DNA from: an uncultured Bacteroidia bacterium
Lineage (GTDB): Bacteria; Bacteroidota; Bacteroidia; Bacteroidales; ML635J-15
Assembly (NCBI GenBank): GCA_902776565.1
Contig: CACYQN010000021.1
Span: 1-64,000, forward strand
Direction of reading: 5' to 3'
Length of the DNA: 64,000 nucleotides
The position numbers and the translations under genes are program-made. Below, piece by piece: positions 9,178 through 18,121 of this stretch (within the stretch, counting starts at the first letter, position 1; every line of letters starts with the position of its first letter). The notes under the pieces are model-generated. The model saw only the letters and a program-made list of their open reading frames with translations, was not told the origin of the DNA and did no database searches.

Positions 9178-9585
9178 TTAATATGGTATCATCTTCAGCG
9201 CATCTGCCAGTCTATTAATTCCTTCGGTTAGTTTCCCTTTCAGCATCGGGCGCATGAGCAGTGGCACATCGGCGTGGATTGTTATGCGGGCTGCGGTTTC
9301 GTACTCCGAGAGCGATTTCAGTTGTAACCAAGCCGTGAATCCCATCTTTGTGCCTTCTTCGGTGCCGAGTTTTATCAGTTTGTATTCTTCCTTTTCTAGA
9401 ATTTTTACCACGAAAGTCATACCTTTTGCGGTGACGGTGCAGGAGTCTTCTGTGGCATTGACTTGTGCGTCGGCATTGGGCGGAATCATACGCGGGATGT
9501 TGCGCAGGTCGCTCCAGAAGGCGAAAATACGCTGGTCGGAGTTGCCGATTTTTACAACTTTGCTGACTGCTTCGAGTGGCTTCAT
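9178..9585 (-). CDS. SRPBCC-family protein
   Basis: A 135-residue soluble protein resembling the polyketide cyclase / SRPBCC fold: a VVKIG strand, F-A-F-W-S-D-L-R-N-I-P-R-M-I-P helix, alternating strands and a C-terminal helix L-T-E-G-I-N-R-L-A-D-A-L. No signal peptide is present. It likely binds a small hydrophobic ligand; the function is unknown. It follows pyrE by 13 nt and is probably co-transcribed with it. Confidence 0.7.
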   Translation of the reverse strand: MKPLEAVSKVVKIGNSDQRIFAFWSDLRNIPRMIPPNADAQVNATEDSCTVTAKGMTFVVKILEKEEYKLIKLGTEEGTKMGFTAWLQLKSLSEYETAARITIHADVPLLMRPMLKGKLTEGINRLADALKMIPY

Positions 9586-9598
9586 TGCTGTTTGCGAT

Positions 9599-10231
9599 TT
9601 ATTTCTTCCAAGTGTCGGGACTGGTTCTCCACTGTTTCAGTACTTCGATGTCGCTTTCGCTGATGTAGCCGATTTCCTTGGCCTGCTCAACAAGCACATT
9701 GTAGTTGCTGAGGGTTACGAGGTTTACATTGGCTTCCTTGAAAGCGTCAACCGACTTCTGAAATCCGTAGGTGAAAATTGCTGCCATACCAACCACTTCG
9801 CACTTTGCTTCGCGCAGAGCCTTTACAGCGTTCAGACTGCTGCCGCCGGTCGAGATAAGGTCTTCAATTACAAGCACTTTGCTGCCTTCGGGCAGGTCGC
9901 CTTCGATGAGGTTGCCCAGTCCGTGGTCCTTGGCTTGCGAGCGTACATATACGAAAGGCTTGTGCAACTTGTCGGCTACCAGTGCGCCCTGTGCTATTGC
10001 TCCAGTTGCAACACCTGCGATGACATCGTATTCACCAAAGTTTTCCTTGATGACCTCGATGAAAGAGTCGCGTACAAAGTCGCGTACATCGGGGTAGGAC
10101 AGAGCCTTGCGGTTGTCGCAGTAGATTGGAGAATTCCATCCCGAAGCCCATACGAAATGATTTGTCGGTTCAAGTTTTATTGCTTTTATTTGCAAAAGTT
10201 TTTCAGCTACTTGTTTGGCTATTGCGTTCAT
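9599..10231 (-). CDS. pyrE: Orotate phosphoribosyltransferase
   Basis: About 210 residues. It carries the PRPP-binding motif V-L-V-I-E-D-L-I-S-T-G-G-S-S and the conserved Y-V-R-S-Q-A-K-D-H-G-L-G loop with catalytic Lys/His. It converts orotate and PRPP to OMP in pyrimidine synthesis. The frame is open further upstream, but the ATG at 10229-10231 fits the family N-terminus (M-N-A-I-A-K-Q-V). That leaves only 12 nt between this start and the divergent NUDIX start. Confidence 0.93.
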   Translation of the reverse strand: MNAIAKQVAEKLLQIKAIKLEPTNHFVWASGWNSPIYCDNRKALSYPDVRDFVRDSFIEVIKENFGEYDVIAGVATGAIAQGALVADKLHKPFVYVRSQAKDHGLGNLIEGDLPEGSKVLVIEDLISTGGSSLNAVKALREAKCEVVGMAAIFTYGFQKSVDAFKEANVNLVTLSNYNVLVEQAKEIGYISESDIEVLKQWRTSPDTWKK

Positions 10232-10243
10232 AACTTTAAATTT

Positions 10244-10852
10244 ATGATAAAAATATTCTATAACGACCGGATTTTGGCATTCAACGAGGATGCTTCGTCC
10301 GATATTCAATCGGCAAAGATATTACATTTTGATGATAATACCGAATCGGCAATAAAACTTTTTTTGAACTCATCCGCCGACTACAACCTTGTGATATTAG
10401 GGGCTTCGGACGATGCAGCCTTGTGCCTGTTGAAAAAAGTTTTCACCGTGATAGAGGCTGGGGGCGGTCGAGTGACGGACAAGCAGGGTAGGATGCTCTT
10501 CATTTTCCGCTCTGGTCGCTGGGATTTGCCAAAAGGCTGGCTCGAAGCTGGCGAAACTCTTGCTCAGTGCGCTGTGCGTGAAGTCAGCGAGGAATGCGGC
10601 CTCGGCATTGCCGACTTGCAGAACGATGGTGAACTTATGACCACCTATCACATATATCCTTTCAAGGAAGGTTACGCCTTGAAGGTTACGCATTGGTTCA
10701 GAATGAGATATGTCGGCAATGGCTTGACAAAACCGCAGACGGAGGAGGATATTTCGGAAGTCAGGTGGATTGCACAAAGTGAGATGGGAGAGGTGCTGGA
10801 GAATACTTATGGGAATATAAGGATGGTGGTGGAGGGATACAATAATTTGTAG
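10244..10852 (+). CDS. NUDIX hydrolase with N-terminal extension
   Basis: A 202-residue protein. The NUDIX box is complete at about residues 103-125: G-x5-E-x7-R-E-V-S-E-E-C-G-L. About 70 residues precede the NUDIX domain and begin M-I-K-I-F-Y-N-D-R-I; this part contains no motif I know. The frame is open far upstream, but that part is antisense to pyrE and the SRPBCC gene. NUDIX enzymes hydrolyse nucleoside-diphosphate-linked substrates; this substrate is unknown. The stop codon lies at the base of a perfect hairpin. Confidence 0.85.
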   Translation: MIKIFYNDRILAFNEDASSDIQSAKILHFDDNTESAIKLFLNSSADYNLVILGASDDAALCLLKKVFTVIEAGGGRVTDKQGRMLFIFRSGRWDLPKGWLEAGETLAQCAVREVSEECGLGIADLQNDGELMTTYHIYPFKEGYALKVTHWFRMRYVGNGLTKPQTEEDISEVRWIAQSEMGEVLENTYGNIRMVVEGYNNL

Positions 10853-10874
10853 AGACGTTGTGTGCAACGTCTCT
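10851..10874 (+). terminator. Perfect 10-bp hairpin AGAGACGTTG/CAACGTCTCT
   Basis: A 10-bp perfect stem with a TGTG loop begins inside the NUDIX stop codon and is followed by ATTATATATA. It could act as a weak terminator. The sequence type resembles small palindromic intergenic elements seen in many bacterial genomes. Confidence 0.55.
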
Positions 10875-10960
10875 ATTATATATATGTTAACAACTTTTGC
10901 TCCCGCCTTGTCTTCCGTACCTAAAAAACATTTATCTTCGCAGTCGGTTACTGATTTGAT

Positions 10961-11803
10961 ATGGAAGAACAACAGCAAGTTAGGAAGATTTTGGTTTATA
11001 CCGATTTTACAGCGGTAGGTGAACGAAGTGTGCAGTGGGGCGTGTATTTCGCCGAGAAGTTCAAGATGGAACTGCTTTTGCTTCATGTGATTAACGAAAA
11101 TACATACACTTATTTTCCGAAAAATACTGCCGAACAGGATGCCAAGGAGGCGCTTGCCGACTATTGCGACAATATACAGAAGGAACATGGCATCAAGGCT
11201 GAATATTATGTCGAGGAAGGCTGTACCTGCACGATAATAAATTCTACGGCCGAGCGCATCGATGCTTACCTGATTGTGCTTGGCACTCACGGCAAGGACG
11301 ATTTGCAGTTCCTCTCCGGGACTTCGGCGGTGAAGATTATCCGCAAGGCGCGAATTCCCTATTTTGTAATCCAGAAGAATACGCCTTTCCCAAGTTATGG
11401 CAACAAGATTGTGCTTCCGATGGATGTCGCCAAGGAAATGAAGGAAAAGACGGGCTGGGTGACATATTTCGCTAAGCATCTGGAGCAGGTTATCGACATT
11501 GTCCACAAGAAAACCGATGATGCGCGATTGGCAAACAACCTGCAGTTCTGTACCAAGTTTTTCGACCGTTACGAGTTGGTTTACAATCGTATAGTGCTTG
11601 GCGAACGCAAGAGTATCGACCAGCAGGCTGTTGATTATGCTTCCAACAACGAATGCAAGCTTATTGTAATCACAACTACAAAGGAGGAACGGCTGTGGCA
11701 CAAGATTTTCGGTTTCCCTGAAGCCAAGATTATTGCCAACGAAAAAGGTATTCCAGTGTTGTGCGTAAATCCGAAGAAGGATTTGTATGTGCCTTGTATT
11801 TAA
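10961..11803 (+). CDS. Tandem universal stress protein
   Basis: A 280-residue protein of two consecutive Usp domains. Domain 1 (~1-145) begins I-L-V-Y-T-D-F-T and has the G-T-H-G-K-D-D nucleotide-loop region. Domain 2 (~146-280) begins I-V-L-P-M-D-V and ends I-P-V-L-C-V-N-P. The ATP-binding G-x2-G-x9-G-S/T motif is incomplete in domain 2. Usp proteins respond to starvation and stress; the partner is unknown. It lies 14 nt before the FG-GAP gene. Confidence 0.85.
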   Translation: MEEQQQVRKILVYTDFTAVGERSVQWGVYFAEKFKMELLLLHVINENTYTYFPKNTAEQDAKEALADYCDNIQKEHGIKAEYYVEEGCTCTIINSTAERIDAYLIVLGTHGKDDLQFLSGTSAVKIIRKARIPYFVIQKNTPFPSYGNKIVLPMDVAKEMKEKTGWVTYFAKHLEQVIDIVHKKTDDARLANNLQFCTKFFDRYELVYNRIVLGERKSIDQQAVDYASNNECKLIVITTTKEERLWHKIFGFPEAKIIANEKGIPVLCVNPKKDLYVPCI

Positions 11804-11817
11804 CTAATTTCGATGAT

Positions 11818-13551
11818 ATGAAACATTTTTTGCTGTTCGTTTTGATTTTGGGTATGTCGGTTTTTGCCAATGCCCAGATGTATAATGCAGTGTGTACTGG
11901 TGCGGGCGAATCTGTGCTTTTGAAATCGAGAGACATTTCTGTCGTTGCCGAAAAGTCGCGTTCGCAGCAGATTGCAGGCTGGCCTAAGGCATTTTCAAAA
12001 GATGAGTACTATATGAATGCCCGTGGCTTGTGTCTTGCCGACTTGGACGGCAATGGCACCGACGAGATTATTTTTGGTGCCGACACTGCAATTTATGCTT
12101 ATAAGGGCGATGGAACTTGCCTTTGGCGTGTCGATTTGCAGGGCATTGCCTATTATCCGCCTTCGTGCGCCGACATCGACAACGATGGCAACTTGGAAAT
12201 CCTGATGTACACGCGAGCACCGGCAGGAACTAGCACATCATACTTCTATATTTTCGACAAGAATGGCAACATACGCGACGGATTTCCTAAATCGTATGCA
12301 AGTACGCAAATTATAATTGGTAGTCCTGTTGTTGCCGACTTCGATGGTGACAGGCAGATGGAAATTATTGTAGCAAAGTTCGGTTCGTCGCAAAGCAAAT
12401 TGTATGTCTATGAACCCGATGGCTCTGTGCGTAGCGGTTTCCCGAAGAATGTAACTGGACGGTTTGCTGTTACGCCATCGGTTGGCTACGATAGCAAGTC
12501 GGGGCGGATGGTTGACAGTCTTATAGTGCTGAATACCACGGCTGCAATTTATGCTTTCGACCTCAACGGCAATGTGCTCGACGGTTTTCCTGTGCAGGAC
12601 GACAATGTTAAGTTTTCGTACCAGTCGCCGCTGATTTGCCATACCAACGAAAAGACGGTCATCGTAGGTGCAAGCCACGGCGATGCACCGATTTTCTACT
12701 CGCTCGAAACGAATGGTCAGTTTGTCGAAGGATGGCCTTTGTCAACGGCAAATAATGCGTGGACATATACCGCACCGACGGTTGGCGGACTTGGCGAAGA
12801 TTTTGATTTCTATATGTTTACGCAGCGCGAATCGGATGCCGCTATCCACGCAATGCGTCCCGATGGAAGTTATATAAGCGGATTTCCTTTTTCTCGCACG
12901 ATTTTGGACGAGGGCGGTAGCGAAGGCGTTACTACCTATATGTATTCCACCGATTTGGAGAAGATTTACATTTTTGGAACTTCTATTTCTGGTGATGCCA
13001 ACGGCGAAGGATATGTGCATATCTTTGAGGCGAATCCCGATTTGTCCGATTTCCACGAAACGGACGAATCGCCTTTGCGTGTGCCCGGACTTTCGTTTTT
13101 GAGTGCAGTAAATCTTGGCGATGTCAACGGAAACGGCAAGCTCGACCTTGTAATTCAGTCCTACGACCAGATGGGCGAGGGGGCAGATTCCGTTCATATC
13201 AGCGTATTCGAGACCAATTACGATTACAATCCAAGTTTTATGTATGGGACTTACAAGGGACGTAACGACAGGTGCGGTTTTGTAACGCCGTTTTCTCGGG
13301 ATGCTACGGTTGATGATGTTTCTTCTGCTGAAATTATTTTGTATCCGAATCCCGCCAATGATATGATTTCCGTTGAAATAAATGTGGCATCAGATTTGCA
13401 AATAGTTGATTTGTCGGGCAAAACGATGTTTTCATACATCGGTTGTTCGGAAAAATGCGATATGGATGTTTCGGGATTGAAACCGGGTGTATATTTTTGT
13501 CGTATAAAAAATAATGATAAGGTACAAACTGTAAAATTTGTAAAGTTATGA
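11818..13551 (+). CDS. Secreted FG-GAP/VCBS beta-propeller protein with T9SS sorting domain
   Basis: About 577 residues. The signal peptide (~1-20, ending A-N-A-Q) starts at the ATG 11818-11820; the frame upstream overlaps the Usp gene and was rejected. Repeats of the type D-L-D-G-N-G-T-D-E-I, D-I-D-N-D-G-N-L-E-I and D-V-N-G-N-G-K-L-D-L are Ca-binding FG-GAP/VCBS blades. The last ~75 residues (L-Y-P-N-P-A-N-D, I-V-D-L-S-G-K, L-K-P-G-V-Y-F) are a type A T9SS C-terminal domain, so the protein should cross the outer membrane. The ligand is unknown. Its stop overlaps the next start (ATGA). Confidence 0.88.
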   Translation: MKHFLLFVLILGMSVFANAQMYNAVCTGAGESVLLKSRDISVVAEKSRSQQIAGWPKAFSKDEYYMNARGLCLADLDGNGTDEIIFGADTAIYAYKGDGTCLWRVDLQGIAYYPPSCADIDNDGNLEILMYTRAPAGTSTSYFYIFDKNGNIRDGFPKSYASTQIIIGSPVVADFDGDRQMEIIVAKFGSSQSKLYVYEPDGSVRSGFPKNVTGRFAVTPSVGYDSKSGRMVDSLIVLNTTAAIYAFDLNGNVLDGFPVQDDNVKFSYQSPLICHTNEKTVIVGASHGDAPIFYSLETNGQFVEGWPLSTANNAWTYTAPTVGGLGEDFDFYMFTQRESDAAIHAMRPDGSYISGFPFSRTILDEGGSEGVTTYMYSTDLEKIYIFGTSISGDANGEGYVHIFEANPDLSDFHETDESPLRVPGLSFLSAVNLGDVNGNGKLDLVIQSYDQMGEGADSVHISVFETNYDYNPSFMYGTYKGRNDRCGFVTPFSRDATVDDVSSAEIILYPNPANDMISVEINVASDLQIVDLSGKTMFSYIGCSEKCDMDVSGLKPGVYFCRIKNNDKVQTVKFVKL

Positions 13552-14465
13552 GATTAATTGCAATTAAGATATTGGTCGTAGCTGCTGCGCTTTCGTTTGT
13601 TTCGTTTTCGGGCAATGCGCAGGTCATTGGCGAAAGGCAGGCCGACGGTTCTGTTATAAACTATATCGACATCAACAAGAAGAAGCAGGGCAAGTGGATA
13701 AAGAAGTACAGCAACGGCAATGTTCGCTACGAAGGTTTCTTTACCAACGACATTCCGTCGGGCACTTTCAAATATTACTACGAGAACGGCAAAAAAAAGT
13801 CAATCCTTGTTTACGACGACGACCATTCGTCAAAGGTCGAGATGTTCTGGGAAAGCGGTGCGACGGCTGCAACTGGTGGCTACGATGCTGAACAAAAGCG
13901 TCACGGCGAGTGGCAGATGTTTACCGAGTCGGGAAAGTTGATGGAAATCATAAATTATGTCCACGGCAAGGCCGAAGGCAATGTCAAGATTTATTATCCG
14001 AATACGACTAAGCTTGTTCTTGACTGTATGTACGCAAACGGAACCCGCAACGGCTACTACAAGTACTATTTCGACAATGGCAATATGCACGAGGACGGTT
14101 TCTACAAGGATGGTGCGCGTCACGGACATTGGAAGATTTATGCTCCCGATGGTTCGCTTGAGGAAGAAGGCGATTACGCATACGGCGAAAAGGAAGGCGA
14201 GTGGATGGATTATCGCGACAACAAATCTGGCGAAACCGTTGTGTATAAGCATGGTCACTCCGATAAGGAGGAAGAGCAGATGAAAGAATGGCAACGCAAG
14301 GCCGAATGGGCTAAGGAACATCAGGACCAGTTTATGCGTCCCGAAGACTACCTTGACGACCCGATGGAGTTTTTCCGTCACAATTCCAATCCCGATTATG
14401 GCAATCCGCCTGCAAATACACGAGAAACCCCATCTTCTCAATCTGGCAAAAAGTCGAAGAAATAA
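13548..14465 (+). CDS. Exported MORN-variant repeat protein
   Basis: A 305-residue protein with a signal peptide (ends G-N-A-Q). It has about eight repeats of the kind Y-x-N-G-x-x-x-x-x-G-x-F/Y-K-D-G-x-R-H-G-x-W, i.e. the MORN-variant ('toxin-antitoxin system YwqK-like') repeat. The C-terminal ~70 residues are polar and charged. No catalytic motif. It overlaps the FG-GAP gene by 4 nt (ATGA) and precedes mnmA by 12 nt, forming a three-gene run. The role is unknown; an envelope location is likely. Confidence 0.82.
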   Translation: MRLIAIKILVVAAALSFVSFSGNAQVIGERQADGSVINYIDINKKKQGKWIKKYSNGNVRYEGFFTNDIPSGTFKYYYENGKKKSILVYDDDHSSKVEMFWESGATAATGGYDAEQKRHGEWQMFTESGKLMEIINYVHGKAEGNVKIYYPNTTKLVLDCMYANGTRNGYYKYYFDNGNMHEDGFYKDGARHGHWKIYAPDGSLEEEGDYAYGEKEGEWMDYRDNKSGETVVYKHGHSDKEEEQMKEWQRKAEWAKEHQDQFMRPEDYLDDPMEFFRHNSNPDYGNPPANTRETPSSQSGKKSKK

Positions 14466-14477
14466 ATCTGTGCCGAG

Positions 14478-15551
14478 ATGAAAAAACTTCTCCTTGCAAT
14501 GAGCGGTGGCATCGACAGTTCGGTGTCTGCGCTTATGTTGCTCGACAAATATGAAATTACAGGCGCAACTTTCCGCACCTACGATTCGATGAAGGAATCG
14601 TGCATTGCCCGCGAAAAAGGCTGCTGTACTATCGAGAGCATCATGGAAGCAAAGCGTTTCGCCCAGTCGCTGGGAATCGAACATCATATTGTCGATTTTC
14701 GCGAGCGTTTTGCCGAGACGGTAATCAGCAATTTCGTTTCCGAATATCTGCACGGCCGCACGCCGAATCCCTGTGTGGTTTGCAATCGCGAGATAAAGTG
14801 GGGAATCATGTTGCAGAAAGCCGACGAACTTGGATGTGAATACATTGCTACCGGACATTATGCGCGGATTATGCACGAAAATGGACGGTACTTCCTACGC
14901 AAGGGCGTCGATTTGAGCAAGGACCAGACATATTTCCTTTGGCGTTTGTCGCAGGAAAATCTTGCACGGACAATTTTCCCTCTTGGCGAATACACAAAGG
15001 ACCAGATTCGTGCCATCGCCGACGAAAAAGGCTTCAAGGCATTGGTAAAGAAGCGCGAAAGCCAGGAAATATGCTTTGTGCCCGACGACGATTACCGCAA
15101 TTTTCTCCGTTCGCAGGTTCCCGACATTGACGAAAAAATAGGGGAGGGCGATATTATTTCTACCGACGGAAAGGTTCTTGGAAAGCATAAAGGTTTTCCG
15201 TTCTATACAATCGGTCAGCGCAAAGGCTTGAATGTAGCTGTTGGACATCCAGTGTTCGTGACGGAAATAAACCCCGAAAAAAATACGGTTACACTTGGAG
15301 AGCGCGAGGATTTGATGCGTTCGGAAATCGTGGTTGCCGACCTGAATTTCATGAAATACGAAAATCTTTTTTCGCCGATGAGGTTGGAATGCAAGATTAG
15401 ATACAATAGCCGTGGCGTTGAATGTGAAGCAAGGCAGGAAGGTGATAAATTGTTAATACGTTTTGCCGAACCTGTTTCGGCAGCAACGCCTGGTCAGTCG
15501 GCAGTGCTCTACGAAGGCGACGATGTGGTGGCAGGAGGGGTGATACAATGA
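14478..15551 (+). CDS. mnmA: tRNA-specific 2-thiouridylase MnmA
   Basis: A 357-residue enzyme of the PP-loop ATPase family: S-G-G-I-D-S-S-V near residue 10, catalytic Cys in P-N-P-C-V-V-C-N, A-T-G-H-Y-A-R, K-D-Q-T-Y-F-L-W and the second Cys in S-Q-E-I-C-F-V-P-D. It thiolates U34 of tRNA-Lys/Glu/Gln. It is slightly short relative to ~365 residues but complete. Confidence 0.95.
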   Translation: MKKLLLAMSGGIDSSVSALMLLDKYEITGATFRTYDSMKESCIAREKGCCTIESIMEAKRFAQSLGIEHHIVDFRERFAETVISNFVSEYLHGRTPNPCVVCNREIKWGIMLQKADELGCEYIATGHYARIMHENGRYFLRKGVDLSKDQTYFLWRLSQENLARTIFPLGEYTKDQIRAIADEKGFKALVKKRESQEICFVPDDDYRNFLRSQVPDIDEKIGEGDIISTDGKVLGKHKGFPFYTIGQRKGLNVAVGHPVFVTEINPEKNTVTLGEREDLMRSEIVVADLNFMKYENLFSPMRLECKIRYNSRGVECEARQEGDKLLIRFAEPVSAATPGQSAVLYEGDDVVAGGVIQ

Positions 15552-15580
15552 TTTGAAAATTCAAAGATTTATGTAAACAT

Positions 15581-15611
15581 AAAAAAGCCACCCTTTCGAG
15601 TGGCTTTTTTT
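15581..15611. terminator. Bidirectional Rho-independent terminator
   Basis: A stem of AAAAAAGCCAC and GTGGCTTTTTT encloses a CCTTTCGA loop between the convergent stops of mnmA and the vor operon. A-tract and T-tract on each side make it usable from both strands. Confidence 0.85.
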
Positions 15612-15628
15612 CTGATATAAGGTAGAGT

Positions 15629-16171
15629 TTACATTTTTACAACTTCTGCCTTGCCCTTTTCGATAGCTTCCATGTTCAATGGAATAAGCTTGTGGGCGCG
15701 TTCTGGCAACGAGTGTCTCAAACCTTCTTCAACATACTTGTTGTCGACGATTGGTCTTACCTTGAGGAAAGCACCGAGGACAATCATGTTGAAAACCTTT
15801 TGGTTACCCATGTCGGATGCCAGCTGTGCAGCTTCAATCTTGTAGATGTTGATGTCCTTGCGGGTTGGCATCTTAGTGATTCCGTTCGGGTCGAAAATCA
15901 AAGTTCCGCCAGGTTTTACTGTGCTTTCGAACTTGTCCATCGACTGCTGGTTAAGAACGATAACCGTGTCGTACTGGGTGAGGATAGGAGAGCTAACTCT
16001 TTCGTCGCTGATGATAACGGTAACGTTTGATGTTCCGCCTCTCATTTCTGGTCCGTACGAAGGCATCCAAGCGATTTCCTGTCCCTGCATAAGTCCAGAG
16101 TATGCCAAAATCTTACCCATAGAGAGGACACCCTGTCCGCCGAATCCTGCTATAATTATTTCTTCTGTCAT
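15629..16171 (-). CDS. vorC: 2-oxoacid:ferredoxin oxidoreductase, gamma subunit
   Basis: A 180-residue subunit of the pyruvate/ketoisovalerate oxidoreductase gamma family: G-F-G-G-Q-G-V-L-S-M-G at the N-terminus, W-M-P-S-Y-G-P-E-M-R-G-G-T and N-Q-Q-S-M. It is the last gene of a four-gene operon (ferredoxin, alpha, beta, gamma) with small gaps. The complex decarboxylates a 2-oxoacid to an acyl-CoA and reduces ferredoxin; the symbol follows the VorB-type alpha subunit. Confidence 0.88.
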   Translation of the reverse strand: MTEEIIIAGFGGQGVLSMGKILAYSGLMQGQEIAWMPSYGPEMRGGTSNVTVIISDERVSSPILTQYDTVIVLNQQSMDKFESTVKPGGTLIFDPNGITKMPTRKDINIYKIEAAQLASDMGNQKVFNMIVLGAFLKVRPIVDNKYVEEGLRHSLPERAHKLIPLNMEAIEKGKAEVVKM

Positions 16172-16183
16172 GATCTTAAATTT

Positions 16184-17008
16184 TTAGTAGTCCAACTTTC
16201 TGTTTCTTAAGCTGATTTTACCTTCCTGAAGTTCCCATTCAACCTTGATGTCGCCGAGCGGATACTCCTTGAAAGTGTTTTCTTCCATCCACTTGTTTGC
16301 GTCAACTGCTGTCATCTTCCAGTTGGAGTTGCAGTTCGAAACTATTTCAACGAACGAAAGTCCACCCTTGCCGTCCTTCTGGTTTTCGAAAGCCTTGCGG
16401 ATAGCAGCCTTAGCCTTGCGAACGTTTGCCGGAGTGTGAACCGACTGACGTGTAACGAAGCGAACATTCGGCAACTGAGCGATAAGTTCGGTGATGTGCA
16501 GCGGGTAACCCATTGTGTTGACGTCACGACCGCGTGGGCAGGTAACAGCCTTCATTCCAGCAAGTGTAGTAGGAGCCATCTGACCGCCAGTCATACCGTA
16601 GATACCATTGTTTACGAATATGATGGTGATGTTTTCGCCTCTGTTGCAGCTGTGGATTGTTTCGGCAGTACCGATAGCAGCCAAGTCGCCGTCGCCCTGA
16701 TAGGTGAATACGAACTTGTCGGGCATAACCCTCTTGATAGCAGTTGCGATGGCAGGTGCACGACCGTGAGCAGCCTCCTGCATATCGATGTCGAGGTAGT
16801 TGTACATCAAAACCGAGCATCCTACTGGAGTGACACCGATGGTCTTGTCCTGAATTCCTAATTCTTCGATAACTTCAGCAACAAGGCGGTGGGTAGTTCC
16901 GTGTCCGCAACCTGGGCAGTAGTGCATCACGTTATCGGTCATTACCTTTGTTTTCTTGTAAACAAGGTTTTCTTCTTTGATTATATCGTTAATTGTTAAT
17001 TCTGCCAT
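16184..17008 (-). CDS. vorA: 2-oxoacid:ferredoxin oxidoreductase, TPP-binding beta subunit
   Basis: A 274-residue subunit with the C-P-G-C-G-H-G motif near the N-terminus, the TPP/Mg motif G-D-G-D-L-A-A-I-G followed ~30 residues later by V-N-N-G-I-Y-G-M-T-G-G-Q. It binds thiamine pyrophosphate, which links it to the thiamine operon in the same window. It starts 3 nt after the alpha subunit stop. Confidence 0.9.
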   Translation of the reverse strand: MAELTINDIIKEENLVYKKTKVMTDNVMHYCPGCGHGTTHRLVAEVIEELGIQDKTIGVTPVGCSVLMYNYLDIDMQEAAHGRAPAIATAIKRVMPDKFVFTYQGDGDLAAIGTAETIHSCNRGENITIIFVNNGIYGMTGGQMAPTTLAGMKAVTCPRGRDVNTMGYPLHITELIAQLPNVRFVTRQSVHTPANVRKAKAAIRKAFENQKDGKGGLSFVEIVSNCNSNWKMTAVDANKWMEENTFKEYPLGDIKVEWELQEGKISLRNRKLDY

Positions 17009-17011
17009 GAC

Positions 17012-18097
17012 TTATTCTCCTTTCATAAAATTCTTCATTGCGTCAACGATTTCTTCCGGAGTCGGAACAACGCCGCCAACACGACCATAGTGCTTAACTG
17101 GGCGCTTGCCGTTTACTGCGAGCATTACGTCTTCTACCATCTGTCCGGTGCTCATTTCGATAGTGAGGAATCCCTTTACTCTCTCTGCGAGACCAGCGAT
17201 AATCTTCGACGGGTATGGGAACAAAGTGATAGGACGAACCAAACCAACCTTGTATCCTTCCTTGCGCAGAAGGTCGATAGCCTTCATGCAGAGACGTGAT
17301 GATGTTCCGTATGCTACGAATACATAGTCGGCATCGTCGCAGTTGATGCATTCGCATCTTACTTCTTTTTCGCGGATAGTGTCGTACTTCTTTACGAGCT
17401 TGCGGTTGAATTCTTCCTGACGTGAAGCTACAAGGTCGAGTGAAGTTATGATGTTGCGTTCGCGGTTAGCGGTCTTGCCGGTAGTAGCCCACGGGCACTG
17501 CTTGATAACTTCATCCATTGTTCTTCTCTTTCTCTGCGGACCGATTTCAACCTTTTCCATCATCTGACCGATGATACCGTCGGAAAGAATCAATACAGGG
17601 TTGCGGTACTTGAAAGCAAGGTCGAAACCTATCTGTACGAAGTCGTACATTTCCTGAACCGATGCAGGTGCAAGAACGATAAGTCTGTAGTCGCCGTGTC
17701 CACCGCCCTTGGTCGACTGGAAATAGTCTGACTGTGAAGGCTGGATAGTACCAAGACCTGGTCCACCTCTAACTACGTTAAGTACCAAGCAGGGCAATTC
17801 TGCACCAGCGATGTACGAAAGACCTTCCTGCTTCAAGCTGAAGCCCGGGCTTGACGAAGATGTCATAGCGGCCATACCGCAAGCAGCGGCACCATATACC
17901 ATATTGATTGCAGCAACTTCACTTTCTGCCTGCAATACAACCATACCAGTTCTCTCAATTGGGTTTTGCTCCATGAAATATTCGATTACTTCCGACTGCG
18001 GAGTAATAGGATATCCGAAATAAGCGTCTGCCCCGTAACGAATAGCAGCTTCTGCTATAGCTTCGTTACCTTTCATTAACTTTAATTCCTTTTCCAT
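17012..18097 (-). CDS. vorB: 2-oxoacid:ferredoxin oxidoreductase, alpha subunit (VorB-type)
   Basis: A 361-residue subunit beginning K-L-M-K-G-N-E-A-I-A-E-A-A and Y-F-G-Y-P-I-T-P-Q-S-E-V, with E-S-E-V-A-A-I-N-M-V-Y-G-A, R-G-G-P-G-L-G and L-T-I-E-M-S-T-G-Q-M. The length and motifs match the VorB-type alpha subunits annotated as 3-methyl-2-oxobutanoate:ferredoxin oxidoreductase in Bacteroides. It likely oxidises branched-chain or related 2-oxoacids anaerobically. A 2-oxoglutarate-specific Kor enzyme is the main alternative. Confidence 0.88.
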   Translation of the reverse strand: MEKELKLMKGNEAIAEAAIRYGADAYFGYPITPQSEVIEYFMEQNPIERTGMVVLQAESEVAAINMVYGAAACGMAAMTSSSSPGFSLKQEGLSYIAGAELPCLVLNVVRGGPGLGTIQPSQSDYFQSTKGGGHGDYRLIVLAPASVQEMYDFVQIGFDLAFKYRNPVLILSDGIIGQMMEKVEIGPQRKRRTMDEVIKQCPWATTGKTANRERNIITSLDLVASRQEEFNRKLVKKYDTIREKEVRCECINCDDADYVFVAYGTSSRLCMKAIDLLRKEGYKVGLVRPITLFPYPSKIIAGLAERVKGFLTIEMSTGQMVEDVMLAVNGKRPVKHYGRVGGVVPTPEEIVDAMKNFMKGE

Positions 18098-18121
18098 TCT
18101 AGCTAATTTTTTTGAGATTAA

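Noticed and set aside
9254-10243. Plus-strand open frame leading into the NUDIX gene
   Set aside because: It is antisense to pyrE and the SRPBCC gene, and family similarity begins only after the ATG at 10244.
10397-11701. Long minus-strand frame of 434 codons
   Set aside because: It is antisense to the NUDIX and universal stress protein genes, which have clear motifs; its own translation shows no family features.
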